Positions 25,601-35,640 of a stretch of 64,000 bases of DNA are shown here, piece by piece. The position numbers and the translations under genes are program-made. The stretch comes from Phaseolus vulgaris (taxonomy: Eukaryota > Streptophyta > Magnoliopsida > Fabales > Fabaceae), in the NCBI RefSeq assembly GCF_000499845.2, contig NC_023758.2, positions 38,086,108-38,150,107 on the forward strand, in the 5' to 3' direction. The notes beneath the pieces are model-generated. The model was not told the origin of the DNA. It saw only the letters and a program-made list of their open reading frames with translations, and made no database searches. Numbering within the stretch: the first letter of the stretch is position 1; each line of letters opens with the position of its first letter.

Positions 25601-28325
25601 TTTTTTCCTGCTCTTCAATGTGCCAATTTGTATCCAACTTCTTGCTGGATCATGCTTCAGCTTTCTTTTCACTCTAGAAAATAGGAACACGTACTAAACT
25701 TTCACCCAAATATATATGGAAATGAGAGATAGCAAAATCAAGTACCAAAAGAAAATGATAAATTAATAAGGGATCAGAACCATATTTAGCTGGTTTATAA
25801 TGACTGGTTAATTAAAATTGGTAATAAAGTTTGATCACTGTATTTTTAAGTTAAATTTTTGGTTACTTCTTTAAACGGTGGGATATAGCTAGTTAGATAT
25901 GTATTTTCTAATTGATATGAACGCTTAAAGTCCTTTATCAGTTATTAGTTATTTTTTACCAATATATATTGTGTACTGTTTGAGTTACAATACTTTCAAA
26001 ATAAAAAAGTAAGTGAATTTAACTAAATGTCTAACTAAAAAGTCCTTTATCAGTCCTTTCCATCAACTTCAACTAAAATGTTTTAAAGCATAATTTGAAA
26101 ACCAATTTTAGACTATATTTTGTTATATAAGGTTTTTTTAATCAAACCTGGTTTAAAACATCCAAATTTGTTATGAATAAAAGGTGGTATGGTTATAAAA
26201 TATAATTCTCATTCATGGTTATGGTTATATTAGTAACCTGAGCACCCCTGGTAAAATGAGAGAAAAATAAAATGAAGTATTAAGATATTCTCAATAGCAA
26301 ATTTCGATGTAGCTAAAGTTCTGCAAGATTTCGAATCATTGTATGATCAAGGAGATGTAGTAGGATTTGACCTTTCTATATTGGGATGTACTTTAGAAGA
26401 TAAAGTGTCCTTGTATGTAATTAATGACTGACAAAGATAATAAATAAAAAATATAATAAAATTAAATAACATATCAAATTAAAATTAATTATAATCTCAA
26501 TTCTTTGATTAATGCTTATAAATTGTACTTTATTTAAAGTAGTCTTTTTTTTTCAGAGTCAATTCAATGTGAAATAATCTTGATTATGGCTAACTAGAAA
26601 ACTTGAAGGAGAACCAGTCATGATTAATGCTTGAAATGGTATAAAAAAGTGAATTTATGTTTATAATAAGCTATTCTTATATGAGAAACAAATAGATTTA
26701 TTCCTATAGTTTTAATATAAAATGTTAAGAGATTAATAGGAAGATAAACATTAGAGTAAATTATATTAACTCTTTTTAAGATTTTTTTTTAACTTTTAAC
26801 ATAATAACTTCTTCATTTTTAGCCTTTACAGTATATCATTTATACTGATATGCAATGTAATATTTCTAAATAATTTAAAGAGTTATTTTAATGTATAGAG
26901 ATTGTTGTTGTTATAATTTCCAAAGTAAGGCTGCTAGTATAAAATAATTAAAGAAAATGTATTAAAAAAGAATGTTAAAAAATATAAGTATGATTTATTA
27001 TAAATATGACTTCCAGTATTTGATCAAATGATAAACTTCATTCACTATCATTCTAAGCGATTTTTCTACTTATTTCCCATTTCTTTTTCTGCAAAAGCCT
27101 GAACTGATACTAAAGACACCACCAAACACCTAGGTTTTACTCTTCAAATCATAAAGAAAATATTTTCCTTGAATGACCATTATACAAAGTAAAATGCACC
27201 ACCAAAAATCTTCATATTTATATAAAAATCAAAACACACCAACTCTGTGGAGTCAATATAATCTGAAGCTTAGTCCAGTATAACTCAAAACAACTCAATC
27301 CACATGCCAAAATCAAAGAACCCTTGGTGAGTTTCCAATATCCTCCTCCAAAAGTACTGAATAAAGTACACTGGTAGAAATCAAATATAAATAAACATTT
27401 GGTGCATGCTTGACACTTGGGTTACTTAAGGAGGCTAGGTTTATGGATTGATTAACTCTATTCTTATCAACATGTTCTTGACCAGTTAGGCTTGGTTTAT
27501 TTTGTCAGAAAAACAAAGCAGGTTTTGGAGGTAGGTTTCTTGATTGTACACCTCTACAGTATAGTGATTATCATCCATCTTCAAAACATTAAGATAACTT
27601 GAAGTAGAAGATGTAAAGAAATCCTTTATAGATGTAACATTAAGCATTGGTATCAATAATCCAACTAAACTCGTCAAAAGGGTGGTTCTAAGGCCAATTG
27701 ACAAGTGGCTCTGAAAATTTATCTGAGACCCAAATGAATGAATTTGATTTTTGTATTTAATGGGGTGAAAGAAGATAGAGCCTGCATTCGTTGCAACTCT
27801 GCTACAATGTTTGATTATGTTGCCCATACAGGGAGTGGAACTAATGGAGGAAAACCAAAGATTGAAAAAGGTGATAAAGCTTTTCAAAGTTGTGCTTGTT
27901 TAATATTTATATACAATCTCTCAAGAGGGAAATATTGGAAATAATTAATGGTTGTGAAATTTAGGTACCGAGCCTTATCCCCTTACATAGGCAATCATCG
28001 GAATCCATTATTAGCAATTCATCTAATCTTCCTGAAGATGGTGGAAGTGACACATCTCTCAAGTTGGGGTTAGTTACTTTTTCTATACATTAATTCAAGC
28101 TTATGAGTGCCCTATTGTAGTGGTACTGGTTTAAGCAAATATCTTCTTTACTGATTTATTTTCTTATATATTTTCTTGGTTTTGGAAGCTTTAAACACAC
28201 ATATATTCTTGTAATTTTGTTAAACTTTAAATATTCTTAGAAGAATTGAACTGCTATGTTATCCATAGTTGTTAGAGGCTACTGATCTGAGTTCGTGTAT
28301 CTTTGTGGCTTTCAGGTTACCTTAA
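13667..28325 (+). CDS. SVP: MIKC-type MADS-box transcription factor, SVP/AGL24/JOINTLESS (StMADS11) clade, 8 coding exons
   Basis: Exons 13667-13848, 15016-15091, 24926-24987, 25068-25167, 25271-25312, 27832-27870, 27965-28068 and 28316-28325 join in frame to 204 codons plus stop. Exon 1 encodes the DNA-binding MADS domain (starts [12 protein letters not shown], with [17 protein letters not shown]). Exon 2 is the I region ([13 protein letters not shown]). Exons 3-5 give the K domain ([19 protein letters not shown]), which mediates dimer and tetramer formation. Exon 7 ends SDTSLKLG and exon 8 adds Leu-Pro-stop, giving the clade-typical LKLGLP tail with an EAR-like LxLxL. Clade members act in flowering time, dormancy or inflorescence and abscission-zone identity; which applies here cannot be read from sequence. 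The second coding intron (15092-24925, 9.8 kb) is full of transposons. The clade is firm; SVP versus AGL24 orthology is not. Confidence 0.87.
13849..15015 (+). other. MADS gene intron 1
   Basis: 1.17 kb, donor AAG|GTATTC and acceptor TTTCAG. AT-rich, no recognised element. It includes the short triplication ATGCAAA near 13962-13981. Confidence 0.75.
19782..21132. mobile_element. Fold-back/MITE-like element with ~200-bp inverted arms
   Basis: The left arm (about 19782-19991) and the reverse complement of the right arm (about 20890-21132) align along most of their length. Shared phrases include ATTTTCAATT, TAAGTAC..TACG and CGATTACTT/CGTTACTT followed by TGTCTT. The arms are diverged, so this is an old element. 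A CACTA element sits inside it, just after the left arm. No target duplication was identified and the superfamily is not known. Confidence 0.55.
19992..20806. mobile_element. Non-autonomous CACTA (En/Spm) element, 815 bp
   Basis: Ends in CACTAGTGCAGAAAA on the left and the inverted TTTTTGCACTAGTG on the right. Short subterminal repeats of the type ACAGCGGTTT/AAACCGCTGTCTAT are present at both ends in both orientations, as expected for transposase-binding arrays of this superfamily. Inside, a ~175-bp segment is tandemly duplicated (about 20185-20350 and 20363-20520; shared phrase AACAAGAACCTTAAACAATG). It has no transposase. The expected 3-bp target duplication is not clean (TTG versus TCT). 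Confidence 0.8.
21140..24375 (+). mobile_element. 5'-truncated, degenerate plant LINE (L1-type)
   Basis: Begins in the end of the endonuclease domain (DHCAL-type motif near 21195, then a WNKDVF-like linker near 21390). The reverse transcriptase is readable at 21656-22627, with [15 protein letters not shown] and YADD (22370-22381). A C-terminal zinc-binding RT-associated segment follows (CFC...TNHLFFLC, about 23655-23710). The 3' end is near 24361-24375 (TTGTTGATAAAAAAG). Many stops and frameshifts break the frame. It lies in the sense direction inside MADS intron 2, directly after the fold-back element. A target duplication was not found. Confidence 0.85.
22971..23022 (+). mobile_element. Micro-insertion of a LINE tail inside the LINE
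   Basis: ATGGAAGGAGGTTTTA (22971-22986) and ATGGAAGGAGATTTTA (23007-23022) are a 16-bp direct repeat with one mismatch. They flank only 20 bp: GGCTGAT followed by an A-run. This is the structure left by target-primed reverse transcription of an almost completely truncated LINE transcript. Confidence 0.75.
26284..26434 (+). other. Short coding-like patch of unknown origin
   Basis: One frame stays open for about 49 codons with balanced composition (contains [21 protein letters not shown]) in an otherwise AT-rich intron of the MADS gene. It is not recognised. It may be a fragment of a transposon or captured gene. Confidence 0.25.
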
Positions 28326-28460
28326 ATAATGAACAAAATTGTAGATTGTTAGAAGTGACAGGGTTCGCTTCCTTTATGTGTCACTGAAAACCATTGAATC
28401 CAGTGTTTGATGTCAAAAACAAATGATGTAAAGTAAGTAAATCCAAGGGATGCATTGTCC

Positions 28461-28524
28461 TGAACTCATCTTCTATATTTTTTTTTTTTTTATCAGCAAA
28501 TAACAATGAACTCATCTTCTATAT
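28461..28524 (-). mobile_element. Micro-insertion of a LINE tail just downstream of the MADS gene
   Basis: A perfect 18-bp direct repeat (28461-28478 and 28507-28524, TGAACTCATC...) flanks 28 bp. On the minus strand those 28 bp read TTGTTATTTGCTGAT followed by an A-run. The TGCTGATAAA end resembles the tail of the LINE at 24375. Confidence 0.8.
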
Positions 28525-29397
28525 ACTCCGAGTTAATGGTCAATGCTTTGATCATGTCTATAGTTTATCACCATAAAAGTTAATTTGATTCTTACATATA
28601 TGTTTCTCTTTTTGTTGTTTTTTATTGAAAGAAAAATAATAAGAGATTCCAATGGAAGGAAGAAGTGAGGAAAAAAATGCAGGCAAATAAGGAGGGAAGA
28701 CGTTTTTCATTCTTTTCTCTGACCTCCACATCCTTTAACCAAATACTACGTCAAAGGTTGTCAATTTGTGATTACCATTTTGATATTAAAATAATCTGCA
28801 ATCTTTGATGGTTTATTTCTCTCTATTTGAAAAGCAAATTAATTGATATAAACATTATGAAATCAATATTATAATATATTATACTAACAAATACTGATGT
28901 TGGTATACAAATTGACATATACTATTGAATATTAATGTTATTAATATAATTTCACTGTGTATACATATTCCTTTTAAAATAATAATAATAATATACAACA
29001 CATTATTTTAAAGCGTAATACTTTTTTCTAAGAAGCTCAACTATTTTTTTAGTTCAAAATTAATTAAATGGCTCCATTTAAGGAGAGATGTGTTAAAATG
29101 GCTTTAAAAACTATTAGTGGAACTATTGTAGATTAGATGTGGTTAATTAAGAAATTCAGTTCATTTTTTTCCTATATAAAACGGTTTTTAATTTAACTCG
29201 TCTTATGTTTTAAACTTTTTCAAAACAAAAATAAAAGGATAATAGAAGTGAGGCTACTTCTTTTAATTCTAGTTACCTCTCTTCAAGCTTAATTTGCAAA
29301 ATACAAAAGTAGACTAATAACCAGGCATCTCTGCATATATTTTAAGACTTTATTATAATATTCTTGTGATAAGTTTAACCTTCAACAGGCTCGAAAT

Positions 29398-29531
29398 GAC
29401 TCTGATACCATGTTAAGAAGTGGGCTTTAAGCCTAACTCATCTCCATAAAACCGGCTCATGGAGGTGAGGTTTGCACCCATTTATATATTATGAAATGTC
29501 CTTATCTCTAGTCGATGTGGGATTTCTAACA
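29398..29531 (-). mobile_element. TRIM-type short LTR with adjoining primer-binding site
   Basis: On the minus strand, 29531-29411 reads TGTTAGAAATCCCACATCGA...CTTCTTAACA, a 121-bp LTR with TG/CA ends. It is followed directly by TGGTATCAGAGTC (29410-29398), an initiator-Met primer site. This arrangement marks a 5' LTR of a terminal-repeat-in-miniature element. No second LTR was found to the left, so the element is incomplete. Confidence 0.75.
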
Positions 29532-29539
29532 CTTTCCGC

Positions 29540-31188
29540 CTTGCAGCTAAATCAAACGTGGACCTTGACACCGTTACCCACTGGGCAGAAACCCATCGGA
29601 TGCAAATGGGTCTATAAAATAAAGTACAACTCAGATGGTAGCGTCGACAGATATAAGGCGCGCCTTGTCGCAAAGGGGTACACTCAGATTGAAGGTGTCG
29701 ACTATTATGAAACTTTTTCACCAACAGCAAAATTAACAACTTTGAGGTGTCTCCTCACCATTGCAGCAGCCAGAAATTGGTTTACTCACCAGCTAGATGT
29801 GCAAAATGCCTTCTTACATGACACATTGCATGAAATTATTTACATGGACTTGCCACCCGGGCATCATCCACAGGGGGGAGAACATTGTATGTCGACTCAA
29901 CAAATCCCTTTATGGTCTCAAACAAGCATCTCGAACATGGTTTTCAACATTTTCTCATGTGATTAAATCTGTAGGATTTCAACAGTCCAAGACAGATTAT
30001 TCTCTATTCACAAGACAAAATAACTCATCATTTACTGCCCTTTTGATCTATGTGGATGATATTCTTTTGACAGGAAATGATTTGACAGAAATTCAGCGTG
30101 TTAAAGATTGTTTATTACAACAATTTCGCATTAAAGATCTTGGAGACCTAAAATATTTTCTAGGGATTGAATTTTCCCGTTCTAAAGATGGTATTTACAT
30201 GTCCCAAAGAAAATATGCGCTTGATATTTTTTGCAAGATACGGGACTCACAGGTGCTCGTCCAGACAAATTTCCAATGGAACAATACCTAAAACTCACGC
30301 CAGACGATGGAGAGTTATTAAAGGATGCAGTCAAATACAGGCGACTCGTGGGACGACTGATATACCTCACGGTTACTCGGCCCTGACATAGCATTTTCGG
30401 TTCGGATCACCAGGACAAGGATTGTTATTGCCATCCGAAAACAATCTGACATTGACAGCTTATTGCGACTCAAACTGGGGAGGTTGTCAGACAACTCGGA
30501 GATCAGTATCTGGATATTGCATTTTTCTTGGTTCCTCTATTATCTCATGGAAGTCCAAAAAACAGACAAACGTATCAAGATGGAAGCAGAATACCGCGCA
30601 ATGGCCAATAGTTGTTTAGAGATAGTTTGGTTGCGATATCTGTTGCAGGATTTAAAGGTGCCATGTAACTTGCCAGCTCAACTTTTCTGTGACAATCAAG
30701 CGGCATTACATATAGCAGCAAACCCAGTATTTCATGAACGCACAAAACACATTGAGATAGACTGCCACATTGTGCGAGAAAAATTACAAACTGGGATAAT
30801 CAGTCCTTCATATGTACCGACACAGTATCAGCTCGCAGATATTTTTACGAAGGCACTGGGCAAGGAAGGATTTTTGACGCTACGACACAAGTTGGAGGTT
30901 ATTGATCTTCACCTACCAACTTGAGGGGAGTGGAGTATTAAGGAAATAATAATTATCAAATTATATGCAATTATTGTATGCAATATTTGACGATATTGTA
31001 CCCAATTATATGCAATTAATTTAATAATTATAGAATCTCATGATTAGTATCTTACCTAATTAGATTGTAATTTGGGGGGAGAAACTCCCTATATATTTCC
31101 TATACATGAAGTGATGTGTTGTAATATACACATAAGAGAATAAGAAACATCTCTTCTTCTTACCATTTTTTTATCATTTTCTTATTCA
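29540..31188 (+). mobile_element. Truncated Ty1/copia element: RT, RNase H, polypurine tract and 3' LTR
   Basis: The coding relic begins inside reverse transcriptase (QTWTLTPLPTG) right next to the TRIM LTR. It continues through GCKWVYKIKY and YVDD (30049-30060) to RNase H and a FTKAL...LRHKLEV end at about 30920. Breaks include a frameshift at the G-run near 29875-29880, another near 30235-30290 and a deletion of RNase H sequence near 30400-30415. TTGAGGGGAG (30921-30930) is the polypurine tract. The 3' LTR runs 30931-31188 with a TATA-like TATATATT near 31090. Confidence 0.85.
30931..31188 (+). repeat. 3' LTR of the copia fragment, ~258 bp
   Basis: Starts TGGAGTATTAAGG directly after the polypurine tract and ends ...TTATTCA. 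No matching 5' LTR is in the window. Confidence 0.6.
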
Positions 31189-32412
31189 GGCCATCATTGG
31201 CCATCATGAAATATAGCAGATGAGAACTTCATAACAATTTATATGCATTTTCTCTCTACTAGATTCTTATTAGAAAGATGATGTAAATGAGTTGGTCAAT
31301 TATAATTAAATTTTATCTCGAAGAGAATTAGAAAATTAAAAAAAAGTAACCAATAATAAACTTAGCAACAAATCAATTTAAAACAAGAGTGGGTGTATAG
31401 TGGCAATTCACACCCAATCATATATTAGGATGAATGGATTGTTTTTTACAAATTCAACTGAATGATATAAAAGATGGAAAAGACATAAAGAAATCAAAAA
31501 TAGAAAAGATGTCACAATAAAAATTGATTAATATATATTGCCAAAAATATGTTATTTTAAGTTAACAATTCAAATATAAAAGTATTTTTTTACAAGAACT
31601 TAGAGAATTTTTTTTACAGAACATAAGACTTGAATAACAAATGAATGAAAACTTATTACAAAAGTTTAAAAAAAAAATATTTATACTATGAATATATAAT
31701 ACTATTAGGTTTATATTAATTAAAACGTTGTCTCTTATGGAAAGAAACTAGGATTTGTTTTGATCCACAATCCTATATATGTGTTACACAAACATCTTTT
31801 TTCTACATATGTTTATGTCTACTGAGCCAGACTTAGGTTCTGTGTGCAGGAATATAAAAGAAGAATCCCACAGCTGCTGTAATGTTTTAGTCAACAAGCA
31901 AGCCATAGTCTAAACAACATTTCAGTGCGAGCATTTTGGAAGGTTGTCGGGAAATGCTACGATGCATGGAGCTGGCAAACAGTTAGTGAACCCACATGAA
32001 GAAGCAAATTGGAATACAATCACACTCCCAGAGTGATGGTTAACAGAGGTTATAGAGAAAAGATAGAAAATATTTAAGGGAAAAGTAGTAAAATGACATA
32101 AGGAGAAAAGGGTAAAAGCATGTGCATAAGAAAAATTTAAACAAAGGTTTGAGCTTTCAATGTGTGTGTTTCGAAAAGAAGAAGAAGAAAGGAAACCTCA
32201 TTGCTCCCTGTAATGTAACTTACAACAATTGGAGAAGAAGAAGGAATAGCAACCAACAAAGTTAAAAAGAAATTTTGTTTTTATTTCTGTTATTAGTGTA
32301 TATCACACTTACAAAGATTTGTTTCCTTTTTTTATAGCGTTATACAAAAACTTAAAATTAAAATAACAAACTGTATATATAACTGTATATGTGTACGTAC
32401 ATTACTTTCTCA
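31189..32412. other. Intergenic, AT-rich
   Basis: No gene recognised with confidence. A possible alternative last exon of the MADS gene lies at 31850-31913 (acceptor GTGTGCAG, stop TAA at 31911). Confidence 0.45.
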
Positions 32413-33725
32413 ATATCCTCCTCTCAAGTTGGATGATGTATATTGATCATACCTAGCTTGATATGAATCCAAATAGAACTGGCAACGAAAATAGGAATTT
32501 AGGGTTACGAAACGTAATCAACTAAATATAGTAACTACGAAAAACCTAGATTGAGGAAGGCGCCACAAACAAAGTTTGATAAGCCTAAGGATGATCGCCA
32601 CAAGAATTGGTGGATTCTTGATAAGATCGCAAGATGCAGGGAAAAACCCTAGCAGAGAAATATTCTCTCTTAAAATTGCCAAAATATTCATCCCTCATTC
32701 TGATTTTCAAAAGTGTATAAATACAAATTTAGTTATAGGTCTTGACTCGTTTGTAAGTAAATAAAATAAAATTACAATTGCTATATTTCAAGAAATGATA
32801 ATTTGTCCTAGTGGCTAGGTTGATACTTTGTAGTTGGTCTTGAGTTCAAACTCCAAATAAAATAATAATATCATTTTATTCTAATACTCCAAGCTTGTTG
32901 TGTGTGTAATCTATATTTTCTCGCGAATCAAATGACCGTCAATGTCAATGTGTTCCGTTCTTTCATGGAAGCTAGGATTATGAGCTATGTGGTGAGTCGA
33001 TTGATTATCAAAATAGAGAGTAACATGAAGGTCACGAAGTATATAGTTGATTCATTGTAGTTCACAAGCAGTAGTTGTTGTGTTGTTTTCCAGGAAATAA
33101 GAGAGTAGCTAGGAAAATGCAATAGTCAGTGGTAGAATATCTTGTGTTAGGACAAAATGTCCAATCTGAGTAACTGACAGTCTTAATGTGAACTTCATAT
33201 TTATTGTTAAAAAATAGTCCATGTGCATGATTAGCTTTGATGTAGTGTAGAATATGTTGCACAACTGGTTGATGACGAACTGTTGGTTCTTGAACAAATT
33301 GGCTAAGGAGTTGGACAACAAAGGTTATATAAAGTCTAGTGTTGGTGAGATATAGGAGTTTGCTAATGAGTCTTCTATAGGGATTGGGATTTTGAATTTT
33401 ATCTACAGTTTCAAATAAAAATTTGGTGTTAGACATAAGAGGAGTAAAACAAGGTTTACTTCCTAGCATTCCAATTTCTTCCAAAATGTCAAGAGCATAT
33501 TTCCTTTGACATAAATGAATTCCTTTCTTAGATCTGACGACTTCAAGACCCAAGAAGTATTTTAGTTCACCAAGATCTTATATCTTAAAAGAATCATTTA
33601 GGAAATATTTAATTCTTTCAATTTCTTGTAATGAATCTCTTGCAAGAATAATATCGTCTACATAAACAAGTAAAACAGTGAGAGAATTTTTAATTTTTCT
33701 AGTAAAAAGAGAATAATCAAACATT
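32413..33725 (-). mobile_element. Ty1/copia fragment, interrupted by a ~430-bp insertion
   Basis: On the minus strand, from 33725: a DYSLFTRK segment, YVDD (33663-33652), FLGLEV, the KYALDIL block, then RNase H as far as HERTEHIDIDGHLIREK at about 32895. The expected pol C terminus (KLGMINIHHPT-stop, followed by purine-rich GAGAGGAGG) appears only at about 32463-32416. Roughly 430 bp (32466-32893) of unrelated sequence separates the two parts. Stops and frame breaks make it a pseudogene. Confidence 0.75.
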
Positions 33726-35200
33726 ATTCATTCGTTCTTCAGTGTTTATTAGATGAAGACTCCATGTTCATATGTTCCTCGACTTCACCGGACGAAGATT
33801 TAGTTCTAAACTCTTGAATTTGTTAAATGAAAGATGTTAGACGAAACTTTTAATTGTTAATCATTGAGTTAGACTAATTTTTTTGTGAATATTGTAATAT
33901 TAGTTTAGTTTATTGATAAAACATAAGATTGTCCAAATCATTTTAATAATATTGTTAATCATAGTATTCAAAGAAATAGTACATTACAATGTACAATATC
34001 TAGTGTAGTATATATATCTCATAATCAATACATATCACACTTGTTTTATTATTAATATTATAAATTGATTTGTTAATAAATAAGTAGAGATATAGTTCAT
34101 ATTATTAATATCAAAGACAATAAAATGTTAACCTAAAAGAAAGCAATCTAGAGAAAAAATGATAACGTGAAAATGAAGACAAAAGATGAAAGAAAGTTGA
34201 AAAAACACACATGCTTTGAGCTATGTTACAAAGAGTATTTGTATTACAAATATATAATCTTACGTTGTAGTTCTAATGTGCCTATTAAGTCTTATTTACA
34301 TGGTTACAATATAACATTTAGTGCTTTTAAAAAAAAAAAATAACTTTCACTATGCCCTAATTGTTTTTCTCTAACCACTATTCACTTATGACATGTTAAG
34401 AACAATAGGAGAACAGTAGAAGAAAAAGTGTTTGATAATAAAAACAATTGCATTAACATGAATCTTTGGTACAAATGTACTTTTTTCTCTAGAAACAAAT
34501 AAAATGGTTAAAAAAAATTCTTATTTATAAATTTTCAAGTCTAAAAATCGAGTAATGTGATTTGGGCACACTTACTGTGTTTTCTAACTTATCTAAGATT
34601 TAGACGATTGTTTTTGGAATTTTCTACGGAACCACCAAAAAAAACCATGTCCAAGTGACTTTTCAATCACTCTTGTGTAACATAACTTTCACAAGCAACT
34701 TTCGAGAACTTTTATGAATTGCTTCCCAAATATGTAACATAGATAAATGCAATAGTGATAAGAGGGGATAATTAATGTAATAATAGAAAAAACATATATA
34801 TATATATATATATATATATTGTTTTTTATTGTTTAAAGAAGTAAGGAAAGGTGAAAATGATTGTCTATTTATATTTAATATACAACACATTAATATAAAT
34901 AATCAATTTTTTGTTATCTTTTATAAAAAGACAAAAAATTAGACACTTCTTATGCCTTTTGGCTCATTTCTTAAAAAAAATAGTTCAAAAAAAATCTCAA
35001 TATTCTATTTTATATAAAACACTTCCTTTTGTCTTCAAATCTTATACATAAAATTACCTTTGGATGACTCCTCAAAAAATTCTTTTATCAATTTTACTCA
35101 ATACCACCCACAAACCATGCTACATCTTTTAAGTATATTGAAAATTGCTTAACATTAGAATTAACGTGTTGTCTTGCATGAATGTATAAAAATGTTAAAA
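33726..35200. other. Intergenic, AT-rich
   Basis: No gene recognised. It contains a (TA)n run and an A-run near 34330-34340. Confidence 0.55.
34793..34819. repeat. (TA)n microsatellite
   Basis: About 13 uninterrupted TA units. Confidence 0.9.
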
Positions 35201-35640
35201 AATTACAACGATAAAAAATAATTTTGATTGACGAAAAATAATTTTAAGCAAGCATTTCCTAACATAAGCCAAATGAAATATGCAGTAAATTAATGTATTG
35301 GAGTTTGCATTATACGAGAATATTGTCCCTCAGCATCTGAACTGAAAGTTGACCTATAATAGAAACAAATGGTTTCATAACAGAAAACACGTGTATGCAT
35401 TATGAGAAGAGTTATTTTGGGGAGCGTTAGTCTCGTTACTTGTGCTAAAGACGTGTTCTGCTTCAAATCTCTTTCACACACACAAAAACCTGAACACTTA
35501 ATATGCAAATCCCTTGTTCCTCTCTCTCATCTCCTTCCTAACCAAATTCAAAACCTCGTTTTCTTTCCCTGTTCTTGTTCTGTCTGCATTTCACTTTTCT
35601 TTTCAATTTCTCCGAAACTCAATCAATCAATCAACCTACG

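Noticed and set aside
27486..27887. 133-codon minus-strand ORF in the MADS gene
   Set aside because: It runs antisense through MADS exon 6 and has no recognisable domain.
29411..29531. Cassandra-type TRIM (5S rRNA-bearing LTR)
   Set aside because: No 5S rRNA-like internal promoter boxes were seen in the 121-bp LTR.
31850..31913. Distal exon as the main last exon of the MADS gene
   Set aside because: It fits in frame but gives an atypical tail. The acceptor at 28315 gives the clade-typical LKLGLP end, so the distal exon is kept only as an alternative.
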